Shown here in pieces: positions 1-8,417 of a DNA stretch of 24,168 bases (position 1 is its first letter; the number at the start of each line of letters is the position of its first letter). The stretch is from Diphasiastrum complanatum. Lineage: Eukaryota > Streptophyta > Lycopodiopsida > Lycopodiales > Lycopodiaceae. Made by a program: the position numbers and the translations under genes. The notes under the pieces are model-generated. The model did no database searches, was not told the origin of the DNA, and was given only the letters and a program-made list of their open reading frames with translations. Where the stretch lies: NCBI GenBank assembly GCA_029204225.1, contig CM055113.1, forward strand, positions 12,426,234 through 12,450,401. The letters are read 5' to 3'.

Positions 1-589
1 TATTGCAAGATATTTTTAAAATTTTAGTTTCAGTTTGTCAAAAAAAAAATAAACATTAGGTATTATCATTGTTATTGTGAAAAATAACTATTAAATTAAG
101 TGAATTCAAAATTTTAGAACATTATAATTTTTTTTTAAAAAAAATGCAATACTTGTGCTAACCTTACCACACTTATTTTATGCAAACAAAAATATAAAAC
201 AATACAATCGAGCAAGCTTACGACATCGTTACAACTATAAAGTAATGTTTGGAAGCAATTGACATTCATATTTATGCTTGTAGTCCCACATTACCAATAT
301 TAGAAATAACATTGGCAACATCATAAATGATGGAAACAATAAATTTATATACAATTTTGGAAAACAAGCAATGTAGTAGAACTATACCCAACAAATAGAT
401 ATCAGAGATGCAATTGATAATGCAGCAAATGTCATTTTTGTAAGTAAAGCTATGTTTGATGCAAAAGACACTATATGGGTACAAATTGAAAATTATGGAT
501 TAGATTAAAAAAAATCATCAACGTCACCTATACATGTAAAAAATAATACTAAAATTGATCAAACATGCATTCCAATACATCGAGTCATA
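1..589. other. AT-rich intergenic DNA, no gene seen
   Basis: Very AT-rich sequence with A and T runs and no open frame of recognisable origin on either strand. A 70-codon frame on the minus strand near 272-484 has a low-complexity, Ile/Tyr/Cys-rich translation as expected for chance frames in AT-rich DNA. No RNA gene or element terminus was identified. Confidence 0.6.
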
Positions 590-930
590 AAAGAATTTTA
601 AATTGGTTGATCTATTCTGAATAAAGTTACAACAATATCACAGATGTTTCAAGACATGGTTGAGAATGTATACTGGCCTAACTAGGATCAAAAAATATAA
701 AAGCATATATACCACATTAGCCATTTACCTAAGATTGACTCACCTGTATAACATGAAATGATATTATGATTGCGAACAATGTCAAAATGAAAGTCACATA
801 TTCTTATCATGGCATACATGTATGCAATCTCACCTCATTATCCAATCTCAACACTAGATCATTATTAAAAAACCAAACATGATAATCTAAATGATCATAC
901 TCTAGTGACATTGCATGTTTCATTATAAGG
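590..930. repeat. Degenerate dispersed repeat, copy 1
   Basis: This stretch is related to 10803-11210 in the same orientation. The best-conserved part begins with GATTGACTCA (about 733 and 11013). It includes shared phrases such as CCTCATTATCC, AACACTAGATCATTAT and TCTAGTGACATTGCAT in the same order. By eye the copies agree at roughly seven in ten positions with small indels. I see no coding capacity, LTR ends or terminal inverted repeats, so the class is unknown. A further short match (about 2905-2950 against 11205-11245) suggests the family continues beyond 930 and is interrupted here. Confidence 0.6.
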
Positions 931-1156
931 CTAGCTAATACCCATTTTAAAGTTCTTTGAAAGGAGAAATTTTTGTTCAGCTTTCATTATTTTTGTCATT
1001 ATTTTTGTTTTAGCAAATGCTTGCAAGTGAATTGTTCACAGAGGATGCTTGCAATCTTTTCTGTAAAGTTGTCTCTCTGAATGGCGCACTTGCCATTATC
1101 ATGGTGATAATTCTAATCTTACGTTCTTGGATGAAACGAGTAGATGAGCAAAAATA

Positions 1157-1822
1157 TTAGCATTGGACAAATTCATGAAATAATGGAGTGCTTGGTGTGG
1201 AAGCTGGTGCAGGAATAGTTCTAAAGAGTTTTTGCCCTGTTGATTGTATGGAAAATACTGAGCCCTCTTCTGGTAATGACGTTCCTATAATACTTGGATT
1301 AAATAGAAGGATGAGCAAAACTATCAGCTTCGGCAAGACCTGTGGTATATTACAGTCCGTGGTTTGGTGAATAGTGCAGATATGAGTTTTATAAGTTTTT
1401 GGTCTGCAGAAGGCACCATTAACTAGGCATCCAAAGTATCTTGTTACTCCAGAGTTGTGCCCATACGATCCGTCGTGTTGCTTCAAATGCTTTTTCTCAG
1501 AATTGCGGAATTCTGGAGTGAGATCAACCCCATTGCTGAGGCCTTTGAAAAGCCCATATGGGTTTGAGAAAGCAATACGGACATATGTTGGGGGTTTGAA
1601 GGCCCCTTTTTGAGTTTTTAATGTCTTGTTTTGAGCCAAAAGACAAGTATAGGCCCAAAAGAGGTAAAGTTTGATGATCGAGCCAGAAATATGTCTTGGT
1701 ATGGGGTACCAAGGAATGAAACAAAATCTGCTTGGAATGAAATACTGTCTAAAAAAGTTTGCTTGGACTTGAACAACACTTTTTCTATGTTCTTCCTAGT
1801 TTTCAAGGTGTACTTTGTTTAG
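1157..1822. other. Unassigned stretch with open frames on both strands
   Basis: The composition is less AT-biased than its flanks. There is a 160-codon open frame on the minus strand (1639 to 1157), overlapped upstream by 62- and 66-codon minus-strand frames. On the plus strand there are shorter frames at 1188-1370 and 1631-1822. None of the translations matches a family I recognise and no catalytic motif is visible. It could be a decayed gene fragment, an exon of a gene I cannot assemble, or part of an unclassified repeat. It is recorded because it stands out, not because a gene is demonstrated. Confidence 0.25.
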
Positions 1823-3434
1823 CTAACTAGCTAATCAATTTGTTGTTTTATGTCACTATCAAATATTGAGGTACAATTTTATGCATACTATTGTGAGGGG
1901 TATAGTACATATATTTGCTAGATGTTCTTCAGAAGGACAAAACACTGAATCAATTCCTTATTTGCTAATCTTTCTCGCACAAAATGATGTTGCACATCAA
2001 TGTGCTTGGTTCTGGAATGTAATCAATAACAGACATAGATATCAGCAACAAAACAATGCATGAAGGTACAATAAATATGTTAATTTATTTAGCATAACAA
2101 TATACATGAGTGGATTTGGACATGGAGATGGAGCTCAATACACGACGGTGCAAAAATTTCAACGCATGTAAAGCACGCACATGCTCTAGAATGAAAATAT
2201 TTCACAAAGCTTGCATTACTCTTTCCAATCCACAACCCACTTGCCATTTCAGCGTATGGCTAGCTTGGCTTTTGGCTACATCCAATTTCATATGTAATGT
2301 GTTATCTACTTTATTTATTGGATTGTCTATGGTGCAAACAAATAGAGTACTATAGTTGATTCGTTATTTTACTCTCAACGAAATCTGCATTATAGATTCT
2401 CTCATAGTTTTGTAGTGTATAGAATGCATTATGTATAATAACAAATCGTATTTGTATGGAACATGTGATTTTAAGCATGCTCTATTCTAAACACATGATC
2501 AATATCTATTGTTTGTAATATGAGATATCATAAGAGTTTGGCATGCATGTATTGTGTGTATGGTTGCCTATCACATAAATTCACACCTATTAAAAATTAT
2601 CACTTATTACTTCATATCAACATTGTTTCCTATAAGAATAACTAGTAGGCTATTTCACGAACATATAAGCTTTTGGACATTTCATACGTTATCTTCATTT
2701 GTTTAAATTTTGTATGAAATTTGAGAATGATTTTTCATGAAAGAGACGAATTTGAAAAATTAAATAAAGATTTATAGATGTCTAAGATCTATACATGGAT
2801 AAATTGCATGTGCTCACCAACATATCAATAGTCATATATTAGCTCTTTTATCTTTATTTTAAAATTTGGTTATCATTGTACGATAGCTGGCCTTTGATTC
2901 TAATTTACAATAAACATGAAATCATCAAAACAAACCTTATATTTCAACAACAATTGGAGCCATGGAAAATTATGCCTTTGTAGATCATCGACAATATTAT
3001 ATCCTTATTTTGAGTTTGTAATTGCATGTTGCCTAATGTATGAATGTCTTCTGGCTAAAACTAAAATATTATAAATTTGAAAAGTCTCAAATTTTGTGTA
3101 GATTTGTATTTTTCTACCAATATGATGTTTCTAGCAATATTCTACCAAGGCTTTTTGTATTTTCTTTCATTTAATATGTTCTTATGCTTTTATTTTTTGT
3201 GCAAAATAGTCTCCAACATTTTCATGAAATCCTTCTATTGTCAAGGCAAGATCATGTGTGTCACCAAGCACTTGTTTAAAAGGAAATCCTAATGAGCATA
3301 TAATTTAACACATGATGGAGAGGATATAATAGGGATAAGCTATTATGCTTCTCATCCAAGCACATCTATAGTGTCTATTGTGTTGCCAATATTTGCATAG
3401 CAAGCAATTGAGGGCGAGTGCGTAAAACTAAGCC
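1823..3434. other. AT-rich intergenic DNA, no gene seen
   Basis: Only short frames without recognisable similarity occur here (for example 2110-2355 and 3077-3292 on the plus strand). Around 2905-2950 a short phrase ending in AACAAACCTTAT resembles 11205-11245, the end of the dispersed repeat. Nothing else could be identified. Confidence 0.55.
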
Positions 3435-3468
3435 TGCCCACTCCCTTATAATGCCCACTCCCTTATAA
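3435..3468. repeat. 17-bp tandem duplication
   Basis: The phrase TGCCCACTCCCTTATAA occurs twice back to back (3435-3451 and 3452-3468) with no intervening base. It lies about 100 bp beyond the stop codon of the acyltransferase gene, in its likely 3' flank. It looks like simple slippage duplication; no function is implied. Confidence 0.85.
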
Positions 3469-3566
3469 CAGCTAGGAGATGTAAGTGGAGGTCACCAAGT
3501 TAAATACTCACCATTATCAACTCCTTGTCTTGCTTGGAGGAAAAAGCTCTTAGATCTTCCTTACCA

Positions 3567-5045
3567 TTAATCATACTTATACTCTTGGAAGAGATTGGAA
3601 CCAATCTCGTGAACAACTTGGTCCTCTCCACTTAAATAATGAGAGAAAAAAAGATCTCCAATAAGCCTATTCATGTGTTGGAGTGTCAAGCATATGAGAA
3701 AGTCTCGAGTGCGGCCACCACTTGGGGCTGGCAGCACCTGCATTCTACCCTCATCATCAAAAGCGCCCAAGGGAATAGAGACATGAACGGGAAGGCAGAC
3801 GTGAATAGTTCGCCCCCACCCGAAATCGAGCTCATACAGGGGTAAGCCTGTCACTACACTGGCGTGGATATCTCCATCATTCATCATCAAACTCCCCATG
3901 CTTACCCTGCCATGCTGTTGGAGCTGCAGCTCCAGCCAATCCACTGCTGTTTGCCCATTCTCAGCATCGATAGCAACAATGCTCTCATGCACCAGCCTTG
4001 CTGCGTAGGAGAAGTGGCGCTCCACCAGGTCGCCACTTCGAGCTACGGCCATGGCAGGTATCGAGGCGTTGCCGAAGAAGCGTGGCGGAAGCGGAGGGCA
4101 CCACCTTCGACGCATGTTCACTGGAAATGCAAAGCGGGTGTAGGAGTCTGGAGGCAGATCCCTGGCGCGGGTAATTGCAACCCACAGCAGCCCTGCCACT
4201 GCCTCAAATGAGCTGGAGCGACTATATGAAAAGGGTCCCCTTTCTACCTCGTGAACTGCCTCGGTAACCTTTGCATCCCCCATCCGCAGCAACCCAGCAG
4301 AGGTGACGATCCCAGCCTCCAGACTATTGGGGCTCGCTTCTTCGTCTCCTGTGTTTTCAGGATGCTGATCTCCACATATATGCACTAGTGCATCGATGGA
4401 TACACTTGTTGTTGGGGGATCTCTAGGCCGGAGCAGGGCGGCGGTGTCGAGGCAAGGAGAGATGAGAGGCGGGGTGTGGCTTTTGTTAATGCATGTCCTT
4501 GCCCACGCCTCTACGAATTCTGAGATTGCTTGCATATCACCCACTCCATGCAAAAAGCTAATGCAGATTGCAAACCCGCCGCATTGAAATGTTGTGACCT
4601 GCACACACGCGAGAGGAGCGCCAATCAGCATCTCTTCAGAAATGAAACTCTTATTTGGAACCAGCTGCGAACCCATAGGGCAAAGGCGGAGATCTTTCCA
4701 TGCGTCTAGTCTGGCTTCTGTTGTAGCTACTGAAAACTCAACGCCTGTCCCGTTCACTTCGATCTCCAGGCGTCCCCCCTTGCCCTTTCTCAACCTTCCT
4801 GCTAATACAGGATAGAGCTCCAAAGCATCTGCCAAAGCTTGTTTGAGACTTGTCAGCAGCTTAGTTGCAGAAGAAGGAGACTCTACCCCAGAGCGAAAGA
4901 AGTAAAGAATAGGAAAGTAGAATGGAATGAAAGCATTTAGTTGATCCAAATTGGATAGTGAGTGGACGTATGATTCCTGTACGTGGGTTGGTGCGATCAA
5001 AACTGCATCTTGTACTGCAACAGCTTTCGCTTCGGCTACCTGCAT
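3567..5045 (-). CDS. BAHD-family acyl-CoA-dependent acyltransferase
   Basis: An intact 492-codon frame without introns. BAHD enzymes move an acyl group from a CoA thioester to an alcohol or amine, typically in the cytosol, making phenolic esters, amides, wax or cutin precursors. Seen here: the N-terminal LSNLDQ block (residues 31-36), LYPVLAGRLR (77-86), the catalytic HXXXD motif as HGVGD (His166, Asp170; codons at about 4550-4536), a SSFEAVAGLLW block (278-288), RFFGN (322-326) and the structural DFGWG motif (407-411, about 3827-3813). The order and spacing are those of the family. At 492 residues it is somewhat longer than the usual 430-460; much of the excess seems to lie in the poorly conserved linker around 205-260. 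The ATG at 5045 is chosen because the conserved block starts soon after it. Acyl donor and acceptor cannot be predicted. It is the only gene in the window without visible damage, and it lies outside the mobile elements. I saw no convincing TATA box or polyadenylation signal next to it. Confidence 0.93.
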   Translation of the reverse strand: MQVAEAKAVAVQDAVLIAPTHVQESYVHSLSNLDQLNAFIPFYFPILYFFRSGVESPSSATKLLTSLKQALADALELYPVLAGRLRKGKGGRLEIEVNGTGVEFSVATTEARLDAWKDLRLCPMGSQLVPNKSFISEEMLIGAPLACVQVTTFQCGGFAICISFLHGVGDMQAISEFVEAWARTCINKSHTPPLISPCLDTAALLRPRDPPTTSVSIDALVHICGDQHPENTGDEEASPNSLEAGIVTSAGLLRMGDAKVTEAVHEVERGPFSYSRSSSFEAVAGLLWVAITRARDLPPDSYTRFAFPVNMRRRWCPPLPPRFFGNASIPAMAVARSGDLVERHFSYAARLVHESIVAIDAENGQTAVDWLELQLQQHGRVSMGSLMMNDGDIHASVVTGLPLYELDFGWGRTIHVCLPVHVSIPLGAFDDEGRMQVLPAPSGGRTRDFLICLTLQHMNRLIGDLFFSHYLSGEDQVVHEIGSNLFQEYKYD

Positions 5046-5787
5046 ATCTGAGATGGCTCTTTGAACGAAATACAGATCCTTAATTGACCGTCGTTATGTT
5101 CCCTTGGAGATCATAACTTGTGTTGTTGCAAAATCAGCCTAGTAGCAATACGAAATTGTTAGTATGGGTCTTTCGTAATGTGCATGTTACCTGCCTAAAA
5201 TAAAAATGCACTCCAGAAATTGCTTACTACGACTCTATGCCCAGATTGCCTACGCTGGATTAGAGTCCAACAAACTTGTCGAAATCTCCTGATCACTTGA
5301 TGAGCTTGAATTCAATCATTTTCTGGCATACAATTTACGCGGATATTTCACACTTCACAGCCAGCCATGTCTTGCTTCAATAAATTTGTACAAACATCAG
5401 AGAAAACATTGATTTACACACAAAATCCGAGGTGACTGATGTGAAAAAATATGAGATGACGATATCTGCCGAGAAACTGTAACTTAAAGGAGAAGGCAAC
5501 TGAAAAAGATGATGAGTAACTCTACTAAGAGTTCGGAGAGCAATTACAAATGTCTGTCTGTTAAAGGTTGGGAAGCGAAGCGATCAGCCACTCATGACTC
5601 TTGAGAACTCCTTCGTTGATGTTGGAGGAGAAAACTTGTGCGTTGTTGTGGGAATTGCTCCTTCTCATAGTTTTCATGAGCAGCTATTTTGGTAATGTGT
5701 CGCATTGCACTGCACATTACGGCGACGTAACTCTCATTCATATGACTTTTAGCCCTTTTTGGATATTATGAAAATACTATAACCCCC
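5046..5787. other. Upstream region of the acyltransferase gene
   Basis: This holds the presumed promoter and 5' untranslated region of the minus-strand gene; no other gene is seen. Two related motifs occur. GTAATGTGCATGTTAC at 5175-5190 is nearly palindromic. GTAATGTG (5692-5699) is followed by its exact reverse complement CACATTAC (5713-5720), forming an inverted repeat with a 13-nt spacer. Neither is a binding site I can name. No clear TATA box was found in the first 200 bases. Confidence 0.4.
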
Positions 5788-5814
5788 ATGCTTTTTTTTC
5801 TCTTCAAAATGAAT

Positions 5815-5838
5815 GAGAGAGAGAGAGAGAGAGAGAGA
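5815..5838. repeat. (GA)12 microsatellite
   Basis: Twelve uninterrupted GA units, followed by about 150 bp of imperfect GA-rich sequence (to about 5970) with many GAGAGA clusters. Within that stretch, 5878-5893 forms a tight inverted repeat: GCCCTTG, two bases, CAAGGGC. The open frame across the repeat is a consequence of the repeat, not evidence of a gene. Confidence 0.95.
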
Positions 5839-6139
5839 ATAACGTTTGGTGGGGGGAGGGCCTTCCTTGTTGGGAGGGCCCTTGCCCAAGGGCGGGAGCT
5901 CGGAGAGAGGAGAGAGAAATTGAATTTCACCAGAGAGATGAGAGAGAATGACAGATTCCTAGGAGAGAGAAAATTGGATGGACATTATGCTCATGGAGGT
6001 GGTCCCAAAATACAAAGGACACCTGAGCACAAGGCATTACAGTGATTTAATATCCAATTGGTGAGCCCAAAATCACTCATAATCTAGTCTCCGAGGAGCC
6101 CATGCTCATGACCTCCACCATTCTCTGCTCAAGTCCCCT

Positions 6140-6216
6140 ATTATTTGCGGTAGTGGCCTTCCCAATGTCCATTGATTCCAGGATTATTTGTGGTAGTGGC
6201 TTCCCAATGTCCATTG
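6140..6216. repeat. Short tandem duplication, ~35-bp unit
   Basis: A 35-base phrase beginning ATTATTTG and ending CCCAATGTCCATTG (6140-6174) recurs at 6183-6216 with one base missing and one substitution. It sits in non-coding DNA. Confidence 0.85.
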
Positions 6217-6254
6217 CCTTGTTTGAGGTTACCAAAAATGTGAGGCCTAATATA

Positions 6255-6361
6255 TGTGATAGCTAGGACTTCTCATAAATGCACATATAAAAGTATCATT
6301 GCCATCTATTGTGACTAGGCCCCAATTTGTGATAGGAAGGACTTCTCATAAATGTACATAT
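6255..6361. repeat. Short duplication, ~34-bp unit
   Basis: TGTGATAG followed by AGGACTTCTCATAAATG and ACATAT occurs at 6255-6288 and again at 6328-6361, with three differences. Together with the preceding duplication it shows that this non-coding stretch has grown by local duplications. Confidence 0.85.
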
Positions 6362-6847
6362 TTTTGAATGAGATGTGAAATATGTGACTCTAAAGTGGTT
6401 GAATTGAAATGTGAAATGCCCTCTAGTGATGGACTACCAAAAGTGTTCATGAGGAGGAACATGGATATAGATGGCCTCTCCACATCGCTACTTGGCCATG
6501 TTACATACCATATTCATCCTCACAAACACTATCTAGTCTATAATTCTTGCACCTGGCCTTTACACACTCATGATGGCCCATGCCCCCACATGTTGGAGGC
6601 ATTGCCAAGCTAGATTTAATGTTTTAGCCACTTGGCTCGACAATCACCATCCGTGTGGCATAAGTTTTTCCTTAGTCCTTTGTCACGACGACGTGCTTGG
6701 CGAGGTCATTTTTTTTCATGGGAGACCTTCAACTCAAAATCATTATGACTCAAGCCGCTTTCCACAAATAAATGCACTTTCAAAATACAAGGGCACACCT
6801 CAAAGGAATCCTTTATGTCAAGGCTAAGTTCTACAAGAAGCTTGAAT
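6362..6847. other. Non-coding stretch, no gene identified
   Basis: Frames of 70-85 codons occur on both strands (6368-6613, 6570-6827 plus; 6706-6924 minus) but none has recognisable domains or support beyond being open. No element termini are visible. I see nothing assignable here. Confidence 0.45.
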
Positions 6848-7186
6848 AGCTCCACATGCACACTACTTTGTTTTGATGACATAGCGTCAACTTTTAGACT
6901 TTTTGTAGATTGGGTATACTTCATCGTTACCAGTTTTTAAAAAATGTGAATGATTTCAGTATTTGTTTGGAAGGTGCACCTTCCATTCACAGGGTTGAAA
7001 CAAAGGTTGTCAAAAAGAAGAGCTCACATGCACACTACTTTGTTTTGATGACATATCATCAACTTTTAGCTTTTTTATATAGATTGAGAGCACTTCATCA
7101 TTATGTTGACAATTTCCATAGATTATTTGGAAGGTGCACCTTCCATTCATGGGAAGTTGACCCAAATGTTATAAAAAAAAGCTCAA
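6848..7186. repeat. ~170-bp tandem duplication with embedded palindrome
   Basis: Unit 1 is 6848-7020 and unit 2 is 7021 to about 7180; a third start (AGCTCA) is visible at about 7180. Both units begin with AGCTC, then ACATGCACACTACTTTG and TTTTGATGACATA. Both carry a perfect 16-bp palindrome, GGAAGGTGCACCTTCC (6969-6984 and 7129-7144), then ATTCA. The units differ by scattered substitutions and small indels, so the duplication is not very recent, yet the palindrome is identical in both. No coding function is seen. Confidence 0.85.
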
Positions 7187-7774
7187 AGTAAACCTTACAT
7201 GGCAAAAGGGCCACAATACAACTTTACAAGGCCCCACCCTAATAAAAAAAAACAATGCCTAAAAAATAAAATCCACAAAACCACATCCATTCAATGCTGA
7301 AAAATTAGGCAAAAAGAGAGCTATTGTTGATGTTATGTCAGTATTTGATTTTTGTTTTAATACCCATGGTTATCCAAAAATAAGTACTTGACATTGCCAA
7401 AATCTTCAATGCCTTTCAAGATTGCTAACCTGCAAATCTAGATTCTCAAAATCCCTCATTGAGATGAAGGGGACTAGAAACGGTTGGCGAAATGCCTATC
7501 AATTTTTCAAGGGAAAATTTAATATAAAGCCCCTCAAGTTGTCACATAGAAATCTAACATCTACTACACACAGAAGATGTAAACTCAATAAGATCTTCAC
7601 AAAATAGCATAAGTATGATAAGTTGTTGTTGCTCTTCGTACAATGGTTGTACCACAACACATTTCACACGTGTGGATCCAATACATAAGTCACAAAAGCA
7701 TTCTACACACACAAATTCAAGATATGACCAAAACAATGCAAAAATGGATATGGAAACCCAGAGAGATTACTTCC

Positions 7775-7776
<2 letters not shown>
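7187..7776. other. Non-coding stretch, no gene identified
   Basis: AT-rich sequence with short unsupported frames on both strands. No repeat partner inside the window was found and no RNA gene is visible. Confidence 0.45.

Positions 7777-7860
<84 letters not shown>
7777..7860. repeat. (GA)42 microsatellite
   Basis: Forty-two uninterrupted GA units (84 bp), the longest simple repeat in the window. The purity suggests high mutability or recent expansion. Several frames read through it as Arg-Glu or Ser-Leu dipeptides; these are artefacts of the repeat. It lies about 200 bp beyond the 3' side of the LINE-like remnant on the minus strand. Confidence 0.98.
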
Positions 7861-7865
<5 letters not shown>

Positions 7866-8061
7866 ATTAATGTCTTTTCCATGCCAAAAGGCATATAAGA
7901 CTGAAGAGGTACTACAACTGAGTAAATGGAACTCAGACGGAGTAGTGCCGTCAACCGAAAAACTTAAACTAAAACTAAAACGTAAAACGTAAATCGCTAT
8001 GTAAAGAAAGCTCATCTCTCATGCAGGAGAGGAAATAAATGGTCATAGCTCAAAACATCTC

Positions 8062-8409
8062 TCACGTAGGAGAGGGAGAAGAATCTGAAATTATAAGTTC
8101 TGCAATTTTAACCAAGACTGGGCATCCATCTCGAAAGAGAGTCCGAAAACAATTGGCCTCAACATCTGCAATAATTTTCTTTCTCTCAGTCCATTGAATG
8201 GGCATCAAGTCTTCATTCATAAAAATAGTAGACTCCTTCAGGCAGCCTCTTTTACGCAAAATCTTTTGACGAAGCAAAGCATCCTTGAATCGCAGAAACA
8301 TTGTGGTGGGTTGGAGCTTACCCACCCAAGCAGCAGATATGAAATCCTCTTTGAGACCAAAGGTGGAAAGAATGAAAGCATTTGCCTTAGCCACGAGGTC
8401 CTTACCCAC
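8062..8409 (-). pseudogene. Possible LINE ORF1-like remnant
   Basis: A 115-codon open frame on the minus strand. The C-terminal half has a pattern I associate with the nucleic-acid-binding ORF1-type proteins of non-LTR elements: a hydrophobic strand (MFLRFKDALLRQ, about residues 37-48), LRKRGCLK, then IFMNEDLMPIQWTERKKII (about 62-80). The 'I-F-x-N-E-D-L-x-P' block is the strongest hint. The frame has no initiating ATG at its 5' edge and appears open towards the Copia-A junction, so it is probably a fragment cut by that junction. No endonuclease or reverse transcriptase of a LINE is present. The assignment rests on motif memory only and could be wrong. Confidence 0.35.
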
Positions 8410-8417
8410 AAAAGAAT

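Noticed and set aside
2110-2355. 81-codon plus-strand frame as a small gene
   Set aside because: No recognisable domain, upstream signals or repeat partner; length is within chance expectation for this base composition.
3864-4211. 115-codon plus-strand frame and other frames inside the acyltransferase gene
   Set aside because: They are antisense or alternate-frame shadows of a well-supported conserved gene.
7615-7992. Open frames through the GA microsatellite encoding Arg-Glu or Ser-Leu runs
   Set aside because: A dinucleotide repeat is open in all frames; the flanking parts have no recognisable sequence. The same applies to the frames at 5788-6045 and 20123-20332.
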